The position numbers were made by a program, and so were the translations under genes. A DNA stretch of 64,000 nucleotides, taken from NCBI GenBank assembly GCA_964057225.1, contig OZ059897.1, forward strand, positions 21,576,001-21,640,000. The letters are read 5' to 3'. This DNA is from Auanema rhodensis (taxonomy: Eukaryota; Nematoda; Chromadorea; Rhabditida; Rhabditidae). Within the stretch, counting starts at the first letter, position 1. Every line of letters begins with the position of its first letter. Below are positions 36,397 to 48,684 of this stretch, piece after piece. The notes under the pieces were generated by a model. That model worked only from the letters and a program-made list of their open reading frames with translations, ran no database searches and was not told the origin of the DNA.

Positions 36397-39300
36397 AAAA
36401 TTAGATTCCCCATGTCCATATTAGTCTAAAAACAAATTTTTATTGATATTGGTGCATGGTAACCATGACTTTGGAATTTACGTGAACTTTAATTTATGCT
36501 AATTAAATGTACACGTGATGTGCACTTGGTATGTAACTCGCTTCACGTGAAAGATAAAGAGATTCGGTTTTCAAAATTAGATTCCCCATGTCCATATTAG
36601 TCTAAAAACAAATTTTTATTGATATTGGTGCATGGTAACCATGACTTTGAAATTTACGTGAACTTTAATTTATGCTAATTAAATGTACACGTGATGTGCA
36701 CTTGGTATGTAACTCGCTTCACGTAAAAAATAAAGAGATGCGGTTTTCAAAATTAGATTCCCCATGTCCATATTAGTCTAAAAACAAATTTTTATTGATA
36801 TTGGTTCATGGTAACCATGACTTTGAAATTTACGTGAACTTTAATTTATGCTAATTAAATGTACACGTGATGTGCACTTGGTATGTAACTCGCTTCACGT
36901 GAAAGATAAAGAGATTCGGTTTTCAAAATTAGATTCCCCATGTCCATATTAGTCTAAAAACAAATTTTTATTGATATTGGTTCATGGTAACCATGACTTT
37001 GAAATTTACGTGAACTTTAATTTATGCTAATTAAATGTACACGTGATGTGCACTTGGTATGTAACTCGCTTCACGTGAAAGATAAAGAGATGCGGTTTTC
37101 AAAATTAGATTCCCCATGTTCATATTAGTCTAAAAACAAATTTTTATTGATATTGGTTCATGGTAACCATGACTTTGAATATTACGTGAACTTTAATTTA
37201 TGCTAATTGAATGTACACGTGATGTGCACTTGGTATGTAACTCGCTTCACGTGAAAGATAAAGAGATGCGGTTTTCAAAATTAGATTCCCCATGTCCATA
37301 TTAGTCTAAAAACAAATTTTTATTGATATTGGTTCATGGTAACCATGACTTTGAAATTTACGTGAACTTTAATTTATGCTAATTAAATGTACACGTGATG
37401 TGCACTTGGTATGTAACTCGCTTCACGTAAAAGATGAAGAGATGCGGTTTTCAAAATTAGATTCCCCATGTCCATATTAGTCTAAAAACAAATTTTTATT
37501 GATATTAGTGCATGGTAACCATGACTTTGAAATTTACGTGAACTTTAATTTATGCTAATTAAATGTACACGTGATGTGCACTTGGTATGTAACTCGCTTC
37601 ACGTGAAAGATAAAGAGATGCGGTTTTCAAAATTAGATTCCCCATGTCCATATTAGTTTAAAAACAAATTTTTATTGATATTGGTTCATGGTAACCATGA
37701 CTTTGAAATTTACGTGAACTTTAATTTATGCTAATTAAATGTACACGTGATGTGCACTTGGTATGTAACTCGCTTCACGTGAAAGATAAAGAGATGCGGT
37801 TTTCAAAATTAGATTCCCCATGTCCATATTAGTCTAAAAACAAATTTTTATTGATATTGGTGCATGGTAACCATGACTTTGAAATTTACGTGAACTTTAA
37901 TTTATGCTAATTAAATGTACACGTGATGTGCACTTGGTATGGAACTCGCTTCACGTAAAAGATAAAGAGATGCGGTTTTCAAAAATAGATTCCCCATGTC
38001 CATATTAGTCTAAAAACAAATTTTTATTGATATTGGTTCATGGTAACCATGACTTTGAAATTTACGTGAACTTTAATTTATGCTAATTAAATGTACACGT
38101 GATGTGCACTTGGTATGTAACTCGCTTCACGTGAAAGATGAAGAGATGCGGTTTTCAAAATTAGATTCCCCATGTCCATATTAGTCTAAAAACAAATTTT
38201 TATTGATATTGGTGCATGGTAACCATGACTTTGAAATTTACGTGAACTTTAATTTATGCTAATTAAATGTACACGTGATGTGCACTTGGTATGTAACTCG
38301 CTTCACGTGAAAGATAAAGAGATGCGGTTTTCAAAATTAGATTCCCCATGTCCATATTAGTCTAAAAACAAATTTTTATCGATATTGGTTCATGGTAACC
38401 ATGACTTTGAAATTTACGTGAACTTTAATTTATGCTAATTAAATGTACACGTGATGTGCACTTGGTATGTAACTCGCTTCACGTGAAAGATAAAGAGATG
38501 CGGTTTTCAAAATTAGATTCCCCATGTCCATATTAGTCTAAAAACAAATTTTTATTGATATTGGTGCATGGTAACCATGACTTTGAAATTTACGTGAACT
38601 TTAATTTATGCTAATTAAATGTACACGTGATGTGCACTTGGTATGTAACTCGCTTCACGTGAAAGATAAAGAGATGCGGTTTTCAAAATTAGATTCCCCA
38701 TGTCCATATTAGTCTAAAAACAAATTTTTATTGATATTGGTTCATGGTAACCATGACTTTGAAATTTACGTGAACTTTAATTTATGCTAATTAAATGTAC
38801 ACGTGATGTGCACTTGGTATGTAACTCGCTTCACGTGAAAGATGAAGAGATGCGGTTTTCAAAATTAGATTCCCCATGTCCATATTAGTCTAAAAACAAA
38901 TTTTTATTGATATTGGTTCATGGTAACCATGACTTTGAAATTTACGTGAACTTTAATTTATGCTAATTAAATGTACACGTGATGTGCACTTGGTATGTAA
39001 CTCGCTTCACGTGAAAGATAAAGAGATGCGGTTTTCAAAATTAGATTCCCCATGTCCATATTAGTTTAAAAACAAATTTTTATTGATATTGGTTCATGGT
39101 AACCATGACTTTGAAATTTACGTGAACTTTAATTTATGCTAATTAAATGTACACGTGATGTGCACTTGGTATGTAACTCGCTTCACGTGAAAGATAAAGA
39201 GATGCGGTTTTTAAAATTAGATTCCCCATGTCCATATTAGTCTAAAAACAAATTTTTATTGATATTGGTGCATGGTAACCATGACTTTGAAATTTACGTG

Positions 39301-39564
39301 AACTTAAATTTATGCTAATTAAATGTACACGTGATGTGCACTTGGTATGTAACTCGCTTCACGTGAAAGATAAAGAGATGCGGTTTTCAAAATTAGATTC
39401 CCCATGTCCATATTAGTCTAAAAACAAATTTTTATTGATATTGGTTCATGGTAACCATGACTTTGAAATTTACGTGAACTTTAATTTATGCTAATTAAAT
39501 GTACACGTGATGTGCACTTGGTATGTAACTCGCTTCACGTGAAAGATAAAGAGATTCGGTTTTC
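36397..39564 (+). repeat. P-block tail and g138/a5 junction without the 32-bp deletion
   Basis: Monomers #208-#225. Markers shared with 61357-63996 include t20+V (CATGTTCATA, 37101), T58+a153+g160 (37277), a55 (GATATTAGTG, 37453), a full-length t30 monomer (37629), g138+a153, a5+g160, g58, c48, then t30+t176 and a94. The t30 monomer sits where 13021 and 48541 have the 144-bp form but is full length. A private g78 (TTTGGAATT) marks 36397. Confidence 0.87.
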
Positions 39565-40444
39565 AAAATTAGATTCCCCATGTCCATATTAGTCTAAAAA
39601 CAAATTTTTATTGATATTGGTGCATGGTAACCATGACTTTGAAATTTACGTGAACTTAAATTTATGCTAATTAAATGTACACGTGATGTGCACTTGGTAT
39701 GTAACTCGCTTCACGTGAAAGATGAAGAGATGCGGTTTTCAAAATTAGATTCCCCATGTCCATATTAGTCTAAGAACAAATTTTTATTGATATTGGTTCA
39801 TGGTAACCATGACTTTGAAATTTACGTGAACTTTAATTTATGCTAATTAAATGTACACGTGATGTGCACTTGGTATGTAACTCGCTTCACGTGAAAGATG
39901 AAGAGATGCGGTTTTCAAAATTAGATTCCCCATGTCCATATTAGTTTAAAAACAAATTTTTATTGATATTGGTTCATGGTAACCATGACTTTGAAATTTA
40001 CGTGAACTTTAATTTATGCTAATTAAATGTACACGTGATGTGCACTTGGTATGTAACTCGCTTCACGTGAAAGATAAAGAGATGCGGTTTTTAAAATTAG
40101 ATTCCCCATGTCCATATTAGTCTAAAAACAAATTTTTATTGATATTGGTGCATGGTAACCATGACTTTGAAATTTACGTGAACTTTAATTTATGCTAATT
40201 AAATGTACACGTGATGTGCACTTGGTATGTAACTCGCTTCACGTGAAAGATAAAGAGATGCGGTTTTCAAAATTATATTCCCCATGTCCATATTAGTCTA
40301 AAAACAAATTTTTATTGATATTGGTGCATGGTAACCATGACTTTGAAATTTACGTGAACTTTAATTTGTGCTAATTAAATGTACACGTGATGTGCACTTG
40401 GTATGTAACTCGCTTCACGTGAAAGATAAAGAGATTCGGTTTTC
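39565..40444 (+). repeat. Five-monomer a94-t30-t8 unit (880 bp)
   Basis: Monomers #226-#230: g58+a94+g160; g160 with private g34 (TAAGAACAAA); t30+t176; g58; t8+g58+g100+t168. The same unit lies at 15981-16860 and twice at 50797-52556. The monomers just before it (t30+t176; a94; T58+t168) look like a damaged extra copy. Confidence 0.87.
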
Positions 40445-42908
40445 AAAATTAGATTCCCCATGTCCATATTAGTCTAAAAACAAATTTTTATTGATATTGG
40501 TGCATGGTAACCATGACTTTGAAATTTACGTGAACTTAAATTTATGCTAATTAAATGTACACGTGATGTGCACTTGGTATGTAACTCGCTTCACGTGAAA
40601 GATAAAGAGATGCGGTTTTCAAAATTAGATTCCCCATGTCCATATTAGTCTAAAAACAAATTTTTATCGATATTGGTTCATGGTAACCATGACTTTGAAA
40701 TTTACGTGAACTTTAATTTATGCTAATTAAATGTACACGTGATGTGCACTTGGTATGTAACTCGCTTCACGTGAAAGATAAAGAGATGCGGTTTTCAAAA
40801 TTAGATTCCCCATGTCCATATTAGTCTAAAAACAAATTTTTATCGATATTGGTTCATGGTAACCATGACTTTGAAATTTACGTGAACTTTAATTTATGCT
40901 AATTAAATGTACACGTGATGTGCACTTGGTATCTAACTCGCTTCACGTGAAAGATAAAGAGATGCGGTTTTCAAAATTATATTCCCCATGTCCATATTAG
41001 TCTAAAAACAAATTTTTATTGATATTGGTGCATGGTAACCATGACTTTGAAATTTACGTGAACTTTAATTTGTGCTAATTAAATGTACACGTGATGTGCA
41101 CTTGGTATGTAACTCGCTTCACGTGAAAGATAAAGAGATGCGGTTTTCAAAATTAGATTCCCCATGTCCATATTAGTCTAAAAACAAATTTTTATTGATA
41201 TTGGTGCATGGTAACCATGACTTTGAAATTTACGTGAACTTTAATTTATGCTAATTAAATGTACACGTGATGTGCACTTGGTATGTAACTCGCTTCACGT
41301 AAAAGATAAAGAGATGCGGTTTTCAAAATTAGATTCCCCATGTCCATATTAGTCTAAAAACAAATTTTTATCGATATTGGTTCATGGTAACCATGACTTT
41401 GAAATTTACGTGAACTTTAATTTATGCTAATTAAATGTACACGTGATGTGCACTTGGTATCTAACTCGCTTCACGTGAAAGATAAAGAGATGCGGTTTTC
41501 AAAATTATATTCCCCATGTCCATATTAGTCTAAAAACAAATTTTTATTGATATTGGTGCATGGTAACCATGACTTTGAAATTTACGTGAACTTTAATTTG
41601 TGCTAATTAAATGTACACGTGATGTGCACTTGGTATGTAACTCGCTTCACGTGAAAGATAAAGAGATGCGGTTTTCAAAATTAGATTCCCCATGTCCATA
41701 TTAGTCTAAAAACAAATTTTTATCGATATTGGTTCATGGTAACCATGACTTTGAAATTTACGTGAACTTTAATTTATGCTAATTAAATGTACACGTGATG
41801 TGCACTTGGTATGTAACTCGCTTCACGTGAAAGATAAAGAGATGCGGTTTTCAAAATTAGATTCCCCATGTCCATATTAGTCTAAAAACAAATTTTTATC
41901 GATATTGGTTCATGGTAACCATGACTTTGAAATTTACGTGAACTTTAATTTATGCTAATTAAATGTACACGTGATGTGCACTTGGTATCTAACTCGCTTC
42001 ACGTGAAAGATAAAGAGATGCGGTTTTCAAAATTATATTCCCCATGTCCATATTAGTCTAAAAACAAATTTTTATTGATATTGGTGCATGGTAACCATGA
42101 CTTTGAAATTTACGTGAACTTTAATTTGTGCTAATTAAATGTACACGTGATGTGCACTTGGTATGTAACTCGCTTCACGTGAAAGATAAAGAGATGCGGT
42201 TTTCAAAATTAGATTCCCCATGTCCATATTAGTCTAAAAACAAATTTTTATTGATATTGGTGCATGGTAACCATGACTTTGAAATTTACGTGAACTTTAA
42301 TTTATGCTAATTAAATGTACACGTGATGTGCACTTGGTATGTAACTCGCTTCACGTAAAAGATAAAGAGATGCGGTTTTCAAAATTAGATTCCCCATGTC
42401 CATATTAGTCTAAAAACAAATTTTTATCGATATTGGTTCATGGTAACCATGACTTTGAAATTTACGTGAACTTTAATTTATGCTAATTAAATGTACACGT
42501 GATGTGCACTTGGTATCTAACTCGCTTCACGTGAAAGATAAAGAGATGCGGTTTTCAAAATTATATTCCCCATGTCCATATTAGTCTAAAAACAAATTTT
42601 TATTGATATTGGTGCATGGTAACCATGACTTTGAAATTTACGTGAACTTTAATTTGTGCTAATTAAATGTACACGTGATGTGCACTTGGTATGTAACTCG
42701 CTTCACGTGAAAGATAAAGAGATGCGGTTTTCAAAATTAGATTCCCCATGTCCATATTAGTCTAAAAACAAATTTTTATTGATATTGGTGCATGGTAACC
42801 ATGACTTTGAAATTTACGTGAACTTTAATTTATGCTAATTAAATGTACACGTGATGTGCACTTGGTATGTAACTCGCTTCACGTGAAAGATAAAGAGATG
42901 CGGTTTTC
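40445..42908 (+). repeat. 14 monomers of X modules without Y modules
   Basis: Monomers #231-#244: a94; then [c48; c48+c137; t8+g100; g58+a153; c48+c137; t8+g100] twice with a 1,056-bp period, closing with g58. The g58+a153 monomers at 41149 and 42205 occur only in this mega-unit and follow the six-monomer duplication. The region opens like the 14-monomer HOR at 16861 but expands X where that one has Y and Y'. Confidence 0.88.
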
Positions 42909-44844
42909 AAAATTAGATTCCCCATGTCCATATTAGTCTAAAAACAAATTTTTATTGATATTGGTTCATGGTAACCATGACTTTGAAATTTACGTGAACT
43001 TTAATTTATGCTAATTGAATTTACACGTGATGTGCACTTGGTATGTAACTCGCTTCACGTGAAAGATAAAAAGATGTGGTTTTCAAAATTAGATTCCCCA
43101 TGTCCATATTAGTCTAAAAACTAATTTTTATTGATATTGGTTCATGGTAACCATGACTTTGAAATTTACGTGAACTTTAATTTATGCTAATTAAATGTAC
43201 ACGTGATGTGCACTTGGTATGTAACTCGCTTCACGTGAAAGATGAAGAGATGCGGTTTTCAAAATTAGATTCCCCATGTCCATATTAGTCTAAAAACAAA
43301 TTTTTATTGATATTGGTTCATGGTAACCATGACTTTGAAATTTACGTGAACTTTAATTTATGCTAATTAAATGTACACGTGATGTGCACTTGGTATGTAA
43401 CTCGCTCCACGTGAAAGATAAAGAGATGCGGTTTTCAAAATTAGATTCCCCATGTCCATATTAGTCTAAAAACAAATTTTTATTGATATTGGTGCATGGT
43501 AACCATGACTTTGAAATTTACGTGAACTTTAATTTATGCTAATTAAATGTACACGTGATGTGCACTTGGTATGTAACTCGCTTCACGTGAAAGATAAAGA
43601 GATGCGGTTTTCAAAATTAGATTAACCATGTCCATATTAGTCTAAAACCAAATTTTTATTGATATTGGTTCATGGTAACCATGACTTTGAAATTTACGTG
43701 AACTTTAATTTATGCTAATTAAATGTACACGTGATGTGCACTTGGTATGTAACTCGCTTCACGTGAAAGATGAAGAGATGCGGTTTTCAAAATTAGATTC
43801 CCCATGTCCATATTAGTCTAAAAACAAATTTTTATTGATATTGGTTCATGGTAACCATGACTTTGAAATTTACGTGAACTTTAATTTATGCTAATTAAAT
43901 GTACACGTGATGTGCACTTGGTATGTAACTCGCTCCACGTGAAAGATAAAGAGATGCGGTTTTCAAAATTAGATTCCCCATGTCCATATTAGTCTAAAAA
44001 CAAATTTTTATTGATATTGGTTCATGGTAACCATGACTTTGAAATTTACGTGAACTTTAATTTATGCTAATTAAATGTACACGTGATGTGCACTTGGTAT
44101 GTAACTCGTTTCACGTGAAAGATAAAGAGATGCGGTTTTTAAAATTAGATTCCCCATGTCCATATTAGTCTAAAAACAAATTTTTATTGATATTGGTGCA
44201 TGGTAACCATGACTTTGAAATTTACGTGAACTTTAATTTATGCTAATTAAATGTACACGTGATGTGCACTTGGTATGTAACTCGCTTCACGTGAAAGATA
44301 AAGAGATGCGGTTTTCAAAATTAGATTCCCCATGTCCATATTAGTCTAAAAACAAATTTTTATTGATATTGGTTCATGGTAACCATGACTTTGAAATTTA
44401 CGTGAACTTTAATTTATGCTAATTGAATTTACACGTGATGTGCACTTGGTATGTAACTCGCTTCACGTGAAAGATAAAGAGATGCGGTTTTCAAAATTAG
44501 ATTCCCCATGTCCATATTAGTCTAAAAACAAATTTTTATTGATATTGGTTCATGGTAACCATGACTTTGAATATTACGTGAACTTTAATTTATGCTAATT
44601 GAATGTACACGTGATGTGCACTTGGTATGTAACTCGCTTCACGTGAAAGATGAAGAGATGCGGTTTTCAAAATTAGATTCCCCATGTCCATATTAGTCTA
44701 AAAACAAATTTTTATTGATATTGGTTCATGGTAACCATGACTTTGAAATTTACGTGAACTTTAATTTATGCTAATTAAATGTACACGTGATGTGCACTTG
44801 GTATGTAACTCGCTTCACGTGAAAGATAAAGAGATGCGGTTTTC
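42909..44844 (+). repeat. Short Y remnant and rearranged P start with hybrid monomers
   Basis: Monomers #245-#255: B; t38+g160; c147; g58; c36+g160; c147; t145+t176; g58; B-left hybrid; V+g160; plain. Two c147 openers (43261 and 43789) lie three monomers apart, so this junction is rearranged. Monomer #249 (43613-43788) has ATTAACCATG instead of ATTCCCCATG, a double change unique in the window. Monomer #253 (44317-44492) has g109+t113 of B but not a163+t169, joining a B monomer to another type on the right. Confidence 0.87.
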
Positions 44845-47836
44845 AAAATTAGATTCCCCATGTCCATATTAGTCTCAAAACAAATTTTTATTGATATTGG
44901 TGCATGGTAACCATGACTTTGAAATTTACGTGAACTTTAATTTATGCTAATTAAATGTACACGTGATGTGCACTTGGTATGTAACTCGCTTCACGTGAAA
45001 GATAAAGAGATGCGGTTTTCAAAATTAGATTCCCCATGTCCATATTAGTCTAAAAACACATTTTTATTGATATTGGTTCATGGTAACCATGACTTTGAAA
45101 TTTACGTGAACTTAAATTTATGCTAATTAAATGTACACGTGATGTGCACTTGGTATGTAACTTGCTTCACGTGAAAGATAAAGAGATGCGGTTTTCAAAA
45201 TTAGATTCCCCATCTCCATATTAGTCTAAAAATAAATTTTTATTGATATTGGTGCATGGTAACCATGACTTTGAAATTTACGTGAACTTTAATTTATGCT
45301 AATTAAATGTACACGTGATGTGCGCTTGGTATGTAACTTGCTTCACGTGAAAGATAAAGAGATGCGGTTTTCAAAATTAGATTCCCCATGTACATATTAG
45401 TCTAAAAACACATTTTTATTGATATTGGTTCATGGTAACCATGACTTTGAAATTTACGTGAACTTAAATTTATGCTAATTAAATGTACACGTGATGTGCA
45501 CTTGGTATGTAACTTGCTTCACGTGAAAGATAAAGAGATGCGGTTTTCAAAATTAGATTCCCCATGTCCATATTAGTCTAAAAACAAATTTTTATTGATA
45601 TTGGTTCATGGTAACCATGACTTTGAAATTCACGTGAACTTTAATTTATGCTAATTAAATGTACACGTGATGTGCACTTGGTATGTAACTCGCTTCACGT
45701 GAAAGATAAAGAGATGCGGTTTTTAAAATTAGATTCCCCATGTCCATATTAGTCTAAAAACAAATTTTTATTGATGTTGGTGCATGGTAACCATGACTTT
45801 GAAATTTACGTGAACTTTAATTTATGCTAATTAAATGTACACGTGATGTTCACTTGGTATGTAACTCGCTTCACGTGAAAGATAAAGAGATGCGGTTTTC
45901 AAAATTAGATTCCCCATGTCCATATTAGTCTAAAAACAAATTTTTATTGATGTTGGTGCATGGTAACCATGACTTTGAAATTTACGTGAACTTTAATTTA
46001 TGCTAATTAAATGTACACGTGATGTGCACTTGGTATGTAACTCGCTTCACGTGAAAGATAAAGAGATGCGGTTTTTAAAATTAGATTCCCCATGTCCATA
46101 TTAGTCTAAAAACAAATTTTTATTGATGTTGGTGCATGGTAACCATGACTTTGAAATTTACGTGAACTTAAATTTATGCTAATTAAATGTACACGTGATG
46201 TGCACTTGGTATGTAACTTGCTTCACGTGAAAGATAAAGAGATGCGGTTTTCAAAATTAGATTCCCCATGTCCATATTAGTCTAAAAACAAATTTTTATT
46301 GATATTGGTGCATGGTAACCATGACTTTGAAATTTACGTGAACTTTAATTTATGCTAATTAAATGTACACGTGATGTGCACTTGGTATGTAACTCGCTTC
46401 ACGTGAAAGATAAAGAGATGCGGTTTTCAAAATTAGATTCCCCATGTCCATATTAGTCTAAAAACACATTTTTATTGATATTGGTTCATGGTAACCATGA
46501 CTTTGAAATTTACGTGAACTTAAATTTATGCTAATTAAATGTACACGTGATGTGCACTTGGTATGTAACTTGCTTCACGTGAAAGATAAAGAGATGCGGT
46601 TTTCAAAATTAGATTCCCCATGTCCATATTAGTCTAAAAACAAATTTTTATTGATATTGGTGCATGGTAACCATGACTTTGAAATTTACGTGAACTTTAA
46701 TTTATGCTAATTAAATGTACACGTGATGTGCACTTGGTATGTAACTCGCTTCACGTGAAAGATAAAGAGATGCGGTTTTCAAAATTAGATTCCCCATCTC
46801 CATATTAGTCTAAAAACAAATTTTTATTGATATTGGTGCATGGTAACCATGACTTTGAAATTTACGTGAACTTTAATTTATGCTAATTAAATGTACACGT
46901 GATGTTCACTTGGTATGTAACTCGCTTCACGTGAAAGATAAAAAGATGCGGTTTTCAAAATTAGATTCCCCATGTCCATATTAGTCTAAAAACAAATTTT
47001 TATTGATATTGGTGCATGGTAACCATGACTTTGAAATTTACGTGAACTTAAATTTATGCTAATTAAATGTACACGTGATGTGCACTTGGTATGTAACTTG
47101 CTTCACGTGAAAGATGAAGAGATGCGGTTTTCAAAATTAGATTCCCCATGTCCATATTAGTCTAAAAACAAATTTTTATTGATATTGGTGCATGGTAACC
47201 ATGACTTTGAAATTTACGTGAACTTTAATTTATGCTAATTAAATGTACACGTGATGTGCACTTGGTATGTAACTCGCTTCACGTGAAAGATGAAGAGATG
47301 CGGTTTTCAAAATTAGATTCCCCATGTCCATATTAGTCTAAAAACAAATTTTTATTGATATTGGTGCATGGTAACCATGACTTTGAAATTTACGTGAACT
47401 TTAATTTATGCTAATTAAATGTACACGTGATGTGCACTTGGTATATAACTCGCTTCACGTGAAAGATAAAGAGATGCGGTTTTCAAAATTAGATTCCCCA
47501 TGTCCATATTAGTCTAAAAACAAATTTTTATTGATATTGGTGCATGGTAACCATGACTTTGAAATTTACGTGAACTTTAATTTATGCTAATTAAATGTAC
47601 ACGTGATGTGCACTTGGTATATAACTCGCTTCACGTGAAAGATAAAGAGATGCGGTTTTCAAAATTAGATTCTCCATGTCCATATTAGTCTAAACACAAA
47701 TTTTTATCGATATTGGTGCATGGTAACCATGACTTTGAAATTCACGTGAACTTTAATTTATGCTAATTAAATGTACACGTGATGTGCACTTGGTATGTAA
47801 CTCGCTTCACGTGAAAGATAAAGAGATGCGGTTTTC
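44845..47836 (+). repeat. Heterogeneous satellite island, 17 divergent monomers
   Basis: Monomers #256-#272 keep the 176-bp length but carry variants rare or absent elsewhere: c39 (AAAACACATT) at 45021, 45373 and 46429; a94 together with t143; g52 (GATGTTGG) at 45725, 45901 and 46077; t126 (GATGTTCAC) at 45725 and 46781; a137 (TATATAAC) at 47309 and 47485; c83 (AATTCACG) at 45549 and 47661; and single changes such as g128, a20, c32 and c35. No matching block exists elsewhere in the window. It replaces the a153/c160 run expected after a P opener. It may be an older or less often copied part of the array. Confidence 0.87.
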
Positions 47837-48540
47837 AAAATTAGATTCCCCATGTCCATATTAGTCTAAAAACAAATTTTTATTGATATTGGTTCATGGT
47901 AACCATGACTTTGAAATTTACGTGAACTTTAATTTATGCTAATTAAATGTACACGTGATGTGCACTTGGTATGTAACTCGCTTCACGTGAAAGATAAAGA
48001 GATGCGGTTTTTAAAATTAGATTCCCCATGTCCATATTAGTTTAAAAACAAATTTTTATTGATATTGGTTCATGGTAACCATGACTTTGAAATTTACGTG
48101 AACTTTAATTTATGCTAATTAAATGTACACGTGATGTGCACTTGGTATGTAACTCGCTTCACGTGAAAGATAAAGAGATGCGGTTTTTAAAATTAGATTC
48201 CCCATGTCCATATTAGTCTAAAAACAAATTTTTATTGATATTGGTGCATGGTAACCATGACTTTGAAATTTACGTGAACTTTAATTTATGCTAATTAAAT
48301 GTACACGTGATGTGCACTTGGTATGTAACTCGCTTCACGTAAAAGATGAAGAGATGCGGTTTTCAAAATTAGATTCCCCATGTCCATATTAGTCTAAAAA
48401 CAAATTTGTATTGATATTGGTGCATGGTAACCATGACTTTGAAATTTACGTGAACTTTAATTTATGCTAATTAAATGTACACGTGATGTGCACTTGGTAT
48501 GTAACTCGCTTCACGTGAAAGATAAAGAGATGCGGTTTTC
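47837..48540 (+). repeat. Four monomers resuming the 12.3 kb lineage
   Basis: Monomers #273-#276: t176; t30+t176; a153+g160; g58 with private g45 (AATTTGTATT). They match #71-#74 (12317-13020) and lead into the second 144-bp monomer, so the block homologous to the left mega-unit begins at or just before 47837. Confidence 0.85.
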
Positions 48541-48684
48541 AAAATTAGATTCCCCATGTCCATATTAGTTTAAAAACAAATTTTTATTGATATTGGTTCA
48601 TGGTAACCATGACTTTGAAATTTACGTGAACTTTAATTTATGCTAATTAAATGTACACGTGAAAGATAAAGAGATGCGGTTTTC
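48541..48684 (+). repeat. 144-bp monomer with 32-bp internal deletion, copy 2
   Basis: Monomer #277 has the same join as 13021-13164 (TACACGT to GAAAGATAAAG) and the same neighbours on both sides, 35,520 bp away. It lacks the private C found at 13046. It is the same event copied by a long duplication, not a second independent deletion. Confidence 0.92.

Noticed and set aside
48541-48684. Second independent 32-bp deletion
   Set aside because: The flanking variant order matches 12317-14044 on both sides, so common descent by a long duplication is simpler.
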